64,000 nt of DNA from Amycolatopsis sp. FDAARGOS 1241 (GTDB lineage: Bacteria; Actinomycetota; Actinomycetes; Mycobacteriales; Pseudonocardiaceae). The stretch spans positions 9,204,001-9,268,000 of the forward strand of contig NZ_CP069526.1 of assembly GCF_016889705.1 (NCBI RefSeq). The letters are read 5' to 3'. Positions 54,204 to 62,282 of this stretch are shown here, piece by piece. Position 1 is the first letter of the stretch, and every line of letters starts with the position of its first letter. Below the pieces are notes generated by a model. That model was not told the origin of the DNA. It did no database searches and saw nothing but the letters and a program-made list of their open reading frames with translations. Made by a program: the position numbers and the translations under genes.

Positions 54204-55579
54204 TCACCGATCACGGGCGGGGCGGTCATCTCGTCGGTGCCGAACAGCTCGTTGGCGTCCTCCTCGACGAGGTACTTCGTCTGGTGCTCCTCGTCTTCGG
54301 AGCCCTTCTGGCCCTTCGCGCCGGCGGCACCCATGCCGCCCATGCCCGACGTCCCGGGCTTGCCCGCCGCGCCGGCACCGCCGAACGCGCCACCTCGCAA
54401 GCCACCGGCACCGGCCGCACCGGAGCCCGCGCCACCGACGCCGGCCGCCGCGCCCGAAGCCGCACCACCCGCGCCGAAGCCGCCACCGAACCCGCCGGGG
54501 CCGAAGCCCGCGACGCCACCGCCGAACCCACCGCTGCCGGCACCGCCACCGCCGCCAGGCCCGAAGCCGGAGCCGCCGCCCGGCCCGAACCCGGAGCCGG
54601 GCCCGAACGTGCTCCCGTCAACCGACGACGGCGTGAAACCCTGCGCCGTCGTCGAGTCCGAACCCGGCGGGTTGAACGTGGAGTCGGTGGGGTACTGGGT
54701 GTTGAGGCCGTTGGGGTCGTTCACCCTGCCGCCGTTGATGTCCGTCGGCTTGGCGTCGAACTTGGGCATGTCACCCGGCTTGTAGCTGCCGCCTCCGCCA
54801 CCACCGCCTCCGCCGCCGCCGCTGAAGCTCGGCGTGTTCGGACCACCGCCGGGCCCACCGGGGCCCTTGCCTCCGGGCGGGGTGTTGGACAGGTTGTTGC
54901 CCTGCCAAGCGCTGTACTGCGGCAGCGACTGGGCATTGGTGTTCGAGGCGTTGAAGTAGTTGGTGTACGCCTGGACGTTGGCCTTGGCGTTGTCGTTGTA
55001 CTGGTTGATCTCGTCGTCTTTGTCGCTCATCGGGTTGATCCCGTCGAGGAACCCGGCGGACGGCGGATCCTTCGGCAGCGACTGCACCTTGCCCTTGACG
55101 GTGTGGAAGCATTCGACCTGGTTGCCCAGGTACATATCGCTCTTGCCGAGGTTCTGGGCCGAGTCCTGCAGCCAGATGCCGAGCGGGTGCGCCCCGGCCT
55201 GCGCGGCGGTCGCACCGCCACCCTGCCAGGCCTCGTCCATCTTCTTGTTCAGGTTGTCGATCTCGGTGACGCGGTTGCTGTGCACGTCCTTGAGCGATGC
55301 CGCAGCCTTCGCACCACCCTCGAGCGACGACGCATCGCCAGCGTGGATCTTCTGGTAGATCGTGTAGGCGTCGATCGATCGGCCACCCAGATCGGCCGAT
55401 TGCTGCTGGGCCTCGGGCCCTCCGCTGAAGAGACCGACCAGGCTGCCGGCGATCGCACCTACACCAGCGCCGACCGCCGTGCCGACTCCGGGCACGACCG
55501 AGCCGATCGCGGCGCCGACGAGGGCACCGGCCGCGGCGTCCTTCATCTCCTTGCCCACAGTGTTGGCGTCATTCCCCAT
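54200..55579 (-). CDS. PPE-like, glycine-rich ESX substrate with glycine-zipper N-terminus
   Basis: 459 residues. About 12-52 is a glycine-zipper-like hydrophobic stretch (AAAGALVGAAIGSVVPGVG, then TAVGAGVGAIAGSLVGLF). 65-225 is helical with a PPE/WXG-like helical pair. 230-425 is Gly/Pro-rich. The end is a conserved acidic tail (EEDANELFGTDEMTAPPVIGE) of the kind seen in Pseudonocardiaceae ESX substrates. It probably crosses the membrane by type VII secretion with the small partner encoded upstream. The zipper segment may insert in membranes. Confidence 0.75.
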   Translation of the reverse strand: MGNDANTVGKEMKDAAAGALVGAAIGSVVPGVGTAVGAGVGAIAGSLVGLFSGGPEAQQQSADLGGRSIDAYTIYQKIHAGDASSLEGGAKAAASLKDVHSNRVTEIDNLNKKMDEAWQGGGATAAQAGAHPLGIWLQDSAQNLGKSDMYLGNQVECFHTVKGKVQSLPKDPPSAGFLDGINPMSDKDDEINQYNDNAKANVQAYTNYFNASNTNAQSLPQYSAWQGNNLSNTPPGGKGPGGPGGGPNTPSFSGGGGGGGGGGGSYKPGDMPKFDAKPTDINGGRVNDPNGLNTQYPTDSTFNPPGSDSTTAQGFTPSSVDGSTFGPGSGFGPGGGSGFGPGGGGGAGSGGFGGGVAGFGPGGFGGGFGAGGAASGAAAGVGGAGSGAAGAGGLRGGAFGGAGAAGKPGTSGMGGMGAAGAKGQKGSEDEEHQTKYLVEEDANELFGTDEMTAPPVIGE

Positions 55580-55621
55580 GATGAGCCACTCCTTCCGAGC
55601 AGAGGATCAGGCGTGCGGTGG

Positions 55622-56215
55622 TCACGCCGCCCCCTTGAGGTGTCCGACCATCGCGGTCGCGAACTTCTGTGCGAGCCCGCACGGGTTGTTCTTGTTGTCG
55701 CCCACGCCGATCTGCGGGATCACGGATACCGCGAGCTGATCGGTCACCCCGACCCAGAGCGTGCAGGTCCCGGACGGTCGGCCGTCCTGGATGTCGGCGA
55801 ACACCCCCGGGTAGCCGTCGATCGTCACCGGCTCGAAGTACGCCGACTGGGCTTTCTGGTCGTAGATGTCGCTGATCCCGCCCTTGTTCTGCGGCAGCGG
55901 CCGGATCGCGATGGAGTTCTGGTCGCTGCGCGTCGACTTCCACGTGCACCCGGTGAGCTGGCCGGTGTCCTTCTTGCCGGGCGAAGCCAACCCGACCTGG
56001 GTGGCTTCACTCGCCGACAGCACGCTGCACGGGTCGTTCAGCAGCGCGTCGGTCGGCAGCGGCGACGGCACCTTGGGTCCCGACCCCGCGGCCTGGCTGC
56101 TCGACGGCGCGGAGGACGAGGGTGTGGTGCCGCTGCCGCTGCCGCTGTCGCAAGCCGTGAGGCAGGCCAAGGCGGCGACGGTTCCGGCGGCGACTCGAAC
56201 GGTGCGGGAGATCAT
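55622..56215 (-). CDS. DUF3558 family lipoprotein
   Basis: 197 residues with a lipoprotein signal ending LTAC (Cys22), a Ser/Gly linker, and the DUF3558 pattern NDPCSVLSASEATQVGL, GCTWKS, GTCTLWVGV and NNPCGLAQKFATAMV, with four cysteines in the mature domain. These proteins accompany ESX substrate genes in Pseudonocardiaceae. It lies between the small ESX substrate and the PPE-like gene in the same operon. Exact function unknown. Confidence 0.85.
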   Translation of the reverse strand: MISRTVRVAAGTVAALACLTACDSGSGSGTTPSSSAPSSSQAAGSGPKVPSPLPTDALLNDPCSVLSASEATQVGLASPGKKDTGQLTGCTWKSTRSDQNSIAIRPLPQNKGGISDIYDQKAQSAYFEPVTIDGYPGVFADIQDGRPSGTCTLWVGVTDQLAVSVIPQIGVGDNKNNPCGLAQKFATAMVGHLKGAA

Positions 56216-56221
56216 GCGGGG

Positions 56222-56581
56222 CTAGGCTCCAGACTTCAGGTTGTCACGGGCTTGCTGCTCCGTGACGGTGATCTTGTTCTTAGCCGCTTTCAGCGCAGTG
56301 ACGAAGTTGTTCACGTAGTCGTGCATGCGTTGGTGCTGTTCCAGCAGAGTCTGCCCCGACGGGTTCGCGCCGCCCTTGACGAAGTCGCTGCTCGCGAACT
56401 CGTCGGCCGGTGGCTTCACGTATGCGATCGTCCTGGCGTTGTCGAGGTCGGTGTTCAGATTGTCGGCGAGGTCCTGCCACTGCTTGATGACGCCGTCGAT
56501 CTCGTCTTCGCTGAACTTGTACCCGCCGCCCGAGCCGTAGCTGCCCACCATGATCGGCGGAGTCGGTGGAACTTCGGACAT
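56222..56581 (-). CDS. Small ESX substrate, WXG100/PE-like
   Basis: 119 residues, mainly a helical hairpin (FSEDEIDGVIKQWQDLADNL, then GQTLLEQHQRMHDYVNNFV). No signal peptide. Size, Gly-rich N-terminus and operon position mark it as the small partner of the PPE-like protein downstream. The exact WXG motif is not present. It is the first gene of the operon ending with EspG. Confidence 0.75.
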   Translation of the reverse strand: MSEVPPTPPIMVGSYGSGGGYKFSEDEIDGVIKQWQDLADNLNTDLDNARTIAYVKPPADEFASSDFVKGGANPSGQTLLEQHQRMHDYVNNFVTALKAAKNKITVTEQQARDNLKSGA

Positions 56582-56792
56582 CGGCGTGACCCCCTTTGGC
56601 TACTTCTCGCTCCCCAAACGGCGAGATCAGCAGGTTGGATGGTAACGCACGGCGGTTGGTTCCCGCTGGGAATCGGATGACCTTGTGCGCAGGTCGGAGC
56701 CGATCTTGTCAGCCCCTCGAGCGGGTGGTTCGGGCCCGTCAGGATTCGGCTTCGAGGTGATCCACCGCGCCACGGCGGTACCTCACCCAATA

Positions 56793-56828
56793 GAGAAGCG
56801 CCCCCAGGGAAACCCGGGGGCGCTTCTC
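56793..56828 (-). terminator. Terminator of the rpsF-ssb-rpsR-rplI operon
   Basis: GAGAAGCGCCCCC (56793-56805) pairs with GGGGGCGCTTCTC (56816-56828), with an inner GGG-AAA-CCC. It lies 14 bp after the rplI stop. The T-run on the minus strand is short (TATT). Confidence 0.85.
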
Positions 56829-56842
56829 GTGCGAAAGAACCG

Positions 56843-57304
56843 TCAGTTCGAGGTCGCCTTGACTTCGAGGCGGACGTCGACCTTCACGTCGGGGTGGAGG
56901 CGGGCGTTGACGGAGTGCTTGCCGACCGTCTTGATGTGGTCGCGCAGGTCCAGGACGCGCTTGTCGAGCAGCGGGCCACCCTGGGCCTTGATCGCGTCGA
57001 CGATCTCGGCGGCCGTGATGGAGCCGAAGAGCTTCTTCGAGCCCTCCGCGGCCTTGCCGGCGAGCTGGATCGGGCCGAGACCCTCGAGCGTCGCCTTGAT
57101 CTCCTTGGCGTGGTCGAGGTCGCGGATGCGGCGGGACTCCTGCGCGCGCTGGATGGTGCGCACGTTCTTCTCCGCACCCTTGCTGGCCACGATCGCGTAG
57201 CCGCGGGGCAGCAGGTAGTTGCGGGCGTAGCCGTCCTTGACCTCGACGATGTCGCCGGGGCCGCCGAGGTTCGCCACGTCGGTGGTGAGAATGATCTTCG
57301 CCAT
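56843..57304 (-). CDS. rplI: 50S ribosomal protein L9
   Basis: 153 residues. The N-terminal RNA-binding domain contains GDIVEVKDGYARNYLLPRGY, the L9 signature. A long connecting helix and the C-terminal domain (FGSITAAEIVDAIKAQGG) follow. It binds 23S rRNA at the base of the L1 stalk. Last gene of the ribosomal operon, 11 bp after rpsR, then a terminator. Confidence 0.98.
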   Translation of the reverse strand: MAKIILTTDVANLGGPGDIVEVKDGYARNYLLPRGYAIVASKGAEKNVRTIQRAQESRRIRDLDHAKEIKATLEGLGPIQLAGKAAEGSKKLFGSITAAEIVDAIKAQGGPLLDKRVLDLRDHIKTVGKHSVNARLHPDVKVDVRLEVKATSN

Positions 57305-57315
57305 GACGAGCCTCC

Positions 57316-57564
57316 TCAGCGCGCAGTCGACGTGTAGGGCAGCAGCGCCATCTCGCGCGAGTTCTTCACCGCGATGGCGATGTCGCGCTGGTGCTGGCTG
57401 CAGTTGCCGGTGACCCGACGGGCACGGATCTTGCCGCGGTCGGAGATGTACTTCCGCAGCAGGTTCGTGTCCTTGTAGTCGATCAGCTCGGGACGGCCCT
57501 TCTTCTCGGCCTTGCAGAAAACGCAGACCTTCTTCTTGGGCTTACGAATGGGTGGCTTCGCCAC
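57316..57564 (-). CDS. rpsR: 30S ribosomal protein S18 (cysteine-containing form)
   Basis: 82 residues with the S18 core [20 protein letters not shown] then ARRVTGNC. Cysteines at 14, 17 and 55 (CVFC and TGNC) mark the zinc-binding C+ paralogue; actinobacteria often also carry a cysteine-free copy elsewhere used under zinc limitation. GTG 57564. Between ssb and rplI as usual. Confidence 0.98.
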   Translation of the reverse strand: MAKPPIRKPKKKVCVFCKAEKKGRPELIDYKDTNLLRKYISDRGKIRARRVTGNCSQHQRDIAIAVKNSREMALLPYTSTAR

Positions 57565-57604
57565 TGTGTACTCCTGGAATCAAATCTTGAGGAAAAACGA
57601 AAGA

Positions 57605-58114
57605 TCAGAACGGGGGCTCGTCGGAGAAGCCGCCGCCACCGCCGCCGGCCGGCGGGGCCGAGCCCCACGGGTCGTCGGCCGGCATGCCGCCACCGCCGCC
57701 GCGGTTGCCACCGCCACCGCCACCGCCGAAGTCACCGCCGCCGCCACCGCGGCTGACCTTGTTGACCTTCGCCGTCGCGTAGCGCAGCGAGGGCCCGATC
57801 TCGTCGACCTCGAGCTCGACGACGGTGCGCTTCTCGCCTTCCTTGGTCTCGAAGGACCGCTGCTTGAGCCGGCCCTGCACGACCACCCGGGCACCGCGCG
57901 TGAGCGATTCGGCGACGTTCTCCGCCGCCTGGCGCCAGATGTTGCAGCGAAGGAAGAGCGCCTCGCCGTCCTTCCACTCGCCGGTCTGCCGGTCGAGCGT
58001 GCGCGGGGTGGACGCGACGGTGAAGTTCGCGACCGCCGCACCCGACGGGGTGAAGCGCAGTTCGGGGTCGGAAGTCAGGTTTCCGACCACCGTGATGACG
58101 GTGTCTCCGGCCAC
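57605..58114 (-). CDS. ssb: Single-stranded DNA-binding protein
   Basis: 169 residues. An OB fold ([39 protein letters not shown]) is followed by a Gly-rich linker and the acidic tip DEPPF that recruits repair and replication partners. It protects single-stranded DNA at forks. Place between rpsF and rpsR is the conserved one. Confidence 0.98.
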   Translation of the reverse strand: MAGDTVITVVGNLTSDPELRFTPSGAAVANFTVASTPRTLDRQTGEWKDGEALFLRCNIWRQAAENVAESLTRGARVVVQGRLKQRSFETKEGEKRTVVELEVDEIGPSLRYATAKVNKVSRGGGGGDFGGGGGGGNRGGGGGMPADDPWGSAPPAGGGGGGFSDEPPF

Positions 58115-58131
58115 GGGGACGTCCCTTCGGC

Positions 58132-58458
58132 TCAGGCCTTGGCGGCGACGGGCTTGGCCGCGGCGCGCTTGACCTCACGCCGCATGACCTTGGTGCGCAG
58201 CACGGTCTCCTGCAGAGACAGCTGCCGGTCGAGCTCCTTGACGGCGTCCGCGTCGGAGTTCAGGTCGAGCACCGCGTAGATGCCCTCGCCGTGCTTCTTG
58301 ATCTCGTACGACAGGCGACGGCGGCCCCAGACGTCGACCTTCTCCACGCTTCCGCCGGAGTTGCGGATCACGTTGAGGAAGTTGTCCAGCGTGGGGGCGA
58401 CCGTGCGCTCGTCGAGCGTGGGGTCCAGGATGACCATTACCTCGTAATGGCGTGACAC
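58132..58458 (-). CDS. rpsF: 30S ribosomal protein S6
   Basis: 108 residues with the S6 fold ([39 protein letters not shown]). It pairs with S18 on the 30S platform. GTG 58458 is nine bases from AGGAGG; GTG 58464 would be only three bases away and is less likely. First gene of the rpsF-ssb-rpsR-rplI operon. Confidence 0.97.
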   Translation of the reverse strand: MSRHYEVMVILDPTLDERTVAPTLDNFLNVIRNSGGSVEKVDVWGRRRLSYEIKKHGEGIYAVLDLNSDADAVKELDRQLSLQETVLRTKVMRREVKRAAAKPVAAKA

Positions 58459-58560
58459 AACCACTCACCTCCTATGGGCTCTGCGGCCACGGCGGATCCG
58501 TGGCAGGAGGGTTTGTCCAGGTAAGGATACCCGGCGGGGCCGACAGCCCCGGCAAGCGGG

Positions 58561-59454
58561 TCAGGACGCGCGGCGCAGCACCCACGTGCGGACCAGGCCG
58601 GCGGTCACACCGGCGAGCACGATCACCGCGAGCAGCATCGGCAGCTGCACGCTCGACGCGCTGTCCGCCGAAGCGAGCGACTCGGCGTCGCCGGCGTTGC
58701 GGATGTCCGGCCCCTGGCCCTGCGGGTTCTCGCCACCGGTCACCGGTGCGGCGGAGCCGGGCAGCGTGCCCGCGCCGTAGCGGGCGCCGGGCGCGACGGC
58801 GATGCCGGGCGTCGCGGCCGGGATGCCGTTGTAGCCGCGCCGCGGTGCGGTGCCGCCGGTGGAGCCCGGGACGAGGTTGGCGAGCGGACCTTCGCCGGAG
58901 CCGGACGACGACGGCGCGTGGGAGGACGCCGAGCTGGGCGCCGAGGACGACGTCGGAGCCGAGTAGTTCGTGGCGAGCGTGGTCAGCCCGCAGTTCGACG
59001 CGACGGAGGTGGTGATCGCGCCGAGGACCTGCTTCTTCGTGTCGGCGCTCCAGCCGAGTGCGGCGTTGCCCTGCAGCGCCTGCCCGACGGCGTCGCCGAT
59101 GGCCTTGCCCTCGATCGTGCCGCCCGCGGAGCTGGGCACCTGGCCGACGGTGAGCGTCTTGGCGGCGAGCGCGTTCGCGAGCCCGTCGGGATCCACGCCG
59201 TTGAGCGGGATGAGCCCGAGCAACGACGCTCGTTTCGATTCCGCCGCCTGCTTCGCGATGGTGCTGACGGAAGAGCCCGGCAACGCGACCGTGTCGCCCA
59301 TGCCGCCGCTCACCGAACCCGAGCACTGGTCGGCCAGAGTCGTCGCCGCCGACGCGCTGCCCGAGCCGAGGAACGCGCCGCCGGTCACGAGCGCGGCGAG
59401 CGCGGTGACGCTGAGTACGTGCCGGGTTCTCAGCCAGTGGGGGTTCTTCGGCAC
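58561..59454 (-). CDS. Exported protein with C-terminal membrane anchor (copy 1 of 3)
   Basis: 297 residues from GTG 59454, with GGAGGA upstream. The signal peptide ends GSASA. A mature helical domain with two cysteines (DQCSGS, SNCGLT) is followed by a Ser/Gly/Pro linker and the C-terminal segment LPMLLAVIVLAGVTAGLVR, then TWVLRR, which is one membrane helix with a short basic tail. No LPxTG sortase site is present. It shares the anchor with the next two genes but not the ectodomain. Function unknown; a surface role is inferred. Confidence 0.8.
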   Translation of the reverse strand: MPKNPHWLRTRHVLSVTALAALVTGGAFLGSGSASAATTLADQCSGSVSGGMGDTVALPGSSVSTIAKQAAESKRASLLGLIPLNGVDPDGLANALAAKTLTVGQVPSSAGGTIEGKAIGDAVGQALQGNAALGWSADTKKQVLGAITTSVASNCGLTTLATNYSAPTSSSAPSSASSHAPSSSGSGEGPLANLVPGSTGGTAPRRGYNGIPAATPGIAVAPGARYGAGTLPGSAAPVTGGENPQGQGPDIRNAGDAESLASADSASSVQLPMLLAVIVLAGVTAGLVRTWVLRRAS

Positions 59455-59550
59455 GAGCGCTGTCCTCCAAGGTCCGTGGGCTGGTCCAGGGCAGGGACCA
59501 TCGCGACAGGTAAAACGAAAGGGACCTCGAAAAGATACTGGTGAGTCGGC

Positions 59551-60462
59551 CTAAGCCGCAGCGGCCATTCGGCGGAGCACCCACGTCCGGACCAGTCCGG
59601 CGCTGACTCCGGAGAGTGCGAGAACTGCCACCAGCACAGGCCAGTCCAACCCGTTCGAGTGGTCGTCGCCGCTCGACGGTAACGCCTGCGCCTCGCCCGC
59701 GTTCTGCACGCTCGGGTTGCCGGCCGACGCCTGACCCGGGTTCGAGATGCCGTACTGCGGCGCGTAACCCGGGATCTGGCTGCCGTAGCGCAGCGCGGGC
59801 GAGGGCGAGAACAGCCCGGCCATCGCCATCGGGATGTCGCCGTAGTCGCGCATCGGCGCGTACCCCGTGCTGAACGGCAGGTTCGAGAAGCCCGGGAAGA
59901 GCGATGCGAACGGACCGCCGCCGCCCGCGCCGGGCAGCAGCGGGCTGTTGGAGTCGGGGATCGGCGTCTGCCCGGATGGCGTGCCGCCCTGCGGCGCACC
60001 CGTCCCGTCCGACGGCGGCTGCTGTGGGCTGCCCGGGTTCTGCCGCGCGGGCGAGCCGCCGGCCAGCGCGCGCTGCGTGGTGTCCACACCCTGCTGCAGC
60101 GTGCCCGTGGCACCCGAGACGGTGTTGTTCAAAGCCCCCGCGGCGGGCGCGCCCACGACCGGCACCGGGGCGACGGCGGTGTTGACCACGTTCACGGTGA
60201 CCTTGCAGACCGTGCCGAGCAGCGCGTTGACGGTCCCCGTCAGCACGCCGGACGCCTGGCCGACCACCCCGAGGTCGAGCGGGAGCCCGAGCAGCGGAGT
60301 CGTGCCCTTGACCCGGTCCCCGGGCTTCGCGGTGATCGTCGAGCCGCACGGGGCCGTGAGCGTGTCGGCCGACGCGGTACCCGGCGCGGCGAGCACGGCC
60401 GACCCGGCCAGCACGAAGGCCGCTGCGCCCACGGCGGTGGCCCTGCGTGTGCGGTGCTGCAT
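59551..60462 (-). CDS. Exported protein with C-terminal membrane anchor (copy 2 of 3)
   Basis: 303 residues from ATG 60462, with AAGGAG upstream. The signal peptide ends GTASA. The ectodomain begins with a cysteine-flanked hydrophobic stretch (APCGSTITAKPGDRV, LLGTVCKVTVNVVN). A Pro/Gly/Gln-rich stalk precedes the anchor WPVLVAVLALSGVSAGLVR, then TWVLRR. Lies in tandem with two related genes on the same strand. No known domain was recognised. Confidence 0.8.
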   Translation of the reverse strand: MQHRTRRATAVGAAAFVLAGSAVLAAPGTASADTLTAPCGSTITAKPGDRVKGTTPLLGLPLDLGVVGQASGVLTGTVNALLGTVCKVTVNVVNTAVAPVPVVGAPAAGALNNTVSGATGTLQQGVDTTQRALAGGSPARQNPGSPQQPPSDGTGAPQGGTPSGQTPIPDSNSPLLPGAGGGGPFASLFPGFSNLPFSTGYAPMRDYGDIPMAMAGLFSPSPALRYGSQIPGYAPQYGISNPGQASAGNPSVQNAGEAQALPSSGDDHSNGLDWPVLVAVLALSGVSAGLVRTWVLRRMAAAA

Positions 60463-60595
60463 GGCCGTCTGCTCCTTCGCGTGTCCCGGCGGACCCAGTC
60501 TCCCCTGGACAACGACGGTAACGGGAACGGGTGACGCCCGCTCAGCCACCGATGTCAGGCATTCGGGTGCAAGTGCGGGTCACGGCTCGTGAGCG

Positions 60596-61408
60596 TCAGG
60601 CGGGCTTGCGGCGCAGCCACGCCCGCACGAGCGCGGCCGCGACGATGGCCAGCGCCAGCACGGCGAGCAGCATCGGCAGCTTCGCCGGCGGCGTCACGGC
60701 GGGCAGCGCCTGGGCGGTGCCGGACTTCTTCGCGTCGACCGTCGGCACCTGGTCCGCGGGCAGCTGGCCGGGGATGACCTGCGTGATCACCGGCGGCGCC
60801 TGCACGAGGCCGGACGGCAGCATCGCCGCGTTGGTGAAGATGCCCGCGATGGAGTCGAGGTCGCCCAGCTGGTCGCCGGGGCCCGTGACGACTGGGTCGA
60901 GGCTGCTGCCTGGCGGCGTCTGGCCCGGCGGAGTCTGCCCGGGCGGGTTGCCGCCTGGCGGGTTGTCCCCGGGCGGGGTCTGGCCCGGAGGGTTCCCGGT
61001 CGCGCCGCCCACCAGGTTCTGCGTGGTGTCGCCGACGGCGTTCACGGTGTCCTGCGCGGCCGGGCAGACGCCGTCCGTCGCCAGCTCACCCACCGCCGGC
61101 GCGTCGCCGACGCCGAGTGTGCGCACGACGTCGCCCACCGGGAGCGTGAACAGCGGCTGCTGCCCGTCGGCTTGCTGGGCCTTCGAGTCGAGGCCGACAG
61201 TGAGCCGGTCGGGGGCGTTGAGCGGGGCGCCGGCGTCGACGGACAGGCCCTTTCCGGACTTGCCGTTCTGCAGCGTGGCCGCGCAGTCGCCGTCGATCGT
61301 CGGGCTCGGATTCGCGGAAGCCGTGGCGGGGAGCGTGAGCGCGGCCGAGAGAACCGGCACCGCGACGGCGAGCCCCAGGGTGGTGATCCGGCCGGCGTTC
61401 TTCCCCAT
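60596..61408 (-). CDS. Exported protein with C-terminal membrane anchor (copy 3 of 3)
   Basis: 270 residues from ATG 61408, with GGAGGG upstream. The signal peptide ends ATASA. Cysteines in DGDCAAT and DGVCPAA. A stalk of PPG(Q/N/D)-type repeats near 140-165 precedes the anchor LPMLLAVLALAIVAAALVR and a basic end AWLRRKPA. The oldest or most divergent member of the triplet by eye. Divergent from nfo. Confidence 0.8.
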   Translation of the reverse strand: MGKNAGRITTLGLAVAVPVLSAALTLPATASANPSPTIDGDCAATLQNGKSGKGLSVDAGAPLNAPDRLTVGLDSKAQQADGQQPLFTLPVGDVVRTLGVGDAPAVGELATDGVCPAAQDTVNAVGDTTQNLVGGATGNPPGQTPPGDNPPGGNPPGQTPPGQTPPGSSLDPVVTGPGDQLGDLDSIAGIFTNAAMLPSGLVQAPPVITQVIPGQLPADQVPTVDAKKSGTAQALPAVTPPAKLPMLLAVLALAIVAAALVRAWLRRKPA

Positions 61409-61508
61409 GCAAACCCTCCGAGGTGGTTCACGGAACGCGCTCACGGTACTCGACGAGCGTGACCAACTGGGGCGTCAGGTGCGGATTCACCCGGGGTAGC
61501 GTGCTGTC

Positions 61509-62282
61509 ATGCAGATTGGCGCCCATGTCCGCGACGACGATCCGCTGGCCGCCGTCGCCGAGCGAGAAGCCGACGTCGTCCAGTTCTTCCTGTCCGACCC
61601 GCAGGGGTGGAAGGCTCCGAAGCCGCACCCGCACGCCGACGCGATCAAGGAGTCGCCCGTCGAGGTGTTCATCCACGCGCCGTACCTGATCAACGTCGCG
61701 TCGCTCAACAACCGCATCCGGATCCCGTCGCGCAAGAACGTCACGCAGCACGCCGATGGCGCCGCCGCGATCGGCGCGAAGGGCCTGATCGTGCACGGCG
61801 GCCACGTGGGCGCCGGCGACGACGTGGCCCTGGGCCTGGCCAACTGGCGCAAGCTCTTCGAGCGCGAGGCCGAAAAGGGTGGCTTCGCCGTGCCGATCCT
61901 CATCGAGAACACCGCGGGCGGCGAGAACGCCATGACCCGCGAGCTCGACGTGATCGCGCGCCTGTGGGACGAGGTCGGCGAGTTCGGTGCCGGGTTCTGC
62001 CTCGACACCTGCCACGCCTACGCCGCGGGCTGGGAGCTGGCCGACGCCGTGGAGAAGGTCAAGGCCATCACGGGCCGCATCGACCTCGTCCACCTCAACA
62101 ACTCGCGCGACGAGTTCGGCTCCAACCGCGACCGCCACGCCAACGTCGTCGGCGGCGACGGCACGATCGACGCCGAGCTGCTCGCCGAGGTCGCCCGCAA
62201 GGCCGGCGCCCCCATCGTCGTCGAAACGCCGAGCGAGGGCCAGGCCGCGGACATCGCCTACGTGCGCAAACGCCTCGGCTAA
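61509..62282 (+). CDS. nfo: Deoxyribonuclease IV (endonuclease IV)
   Basis: 257 residues, an AP-endonuclease-2 TIM barrel. Zinc ligands are in place: H56 in IHAPYLIN, H96 in VHGGHVG, E133 in IENTAGG, D166 and H169 in CLDTCHAY, H195 in HLNNS, D208 and H210 in DRH, E239 in VVETP. It incises abasic sites in base-excision repair. ATG 61509. The 3' end overlaps that of the GT87 gene by four bases. Confidence 0.94.
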   Translation: MQIGAHVRDDDPLAAVAEREADVVQFFLSDPQGWKAPKPHPHADAIKESPVEVFIHAPYLINVASLNNRIRIPSRKNVTQHADGAAAIGAKGLIVHGGHVGAGDDVALGLANWRKLFEREAEKGGFAVPILIENTAGGENAMTRELDVIARLWDEVGEFGAGFCLDTCHAYAAGWELADAVEKVKAITGRIDLVHLNNSRDEFGSNRDRHANVVGGDGTIDAELLAEVARKAGAPIVVETPSEGQAADIAYVRKRLG

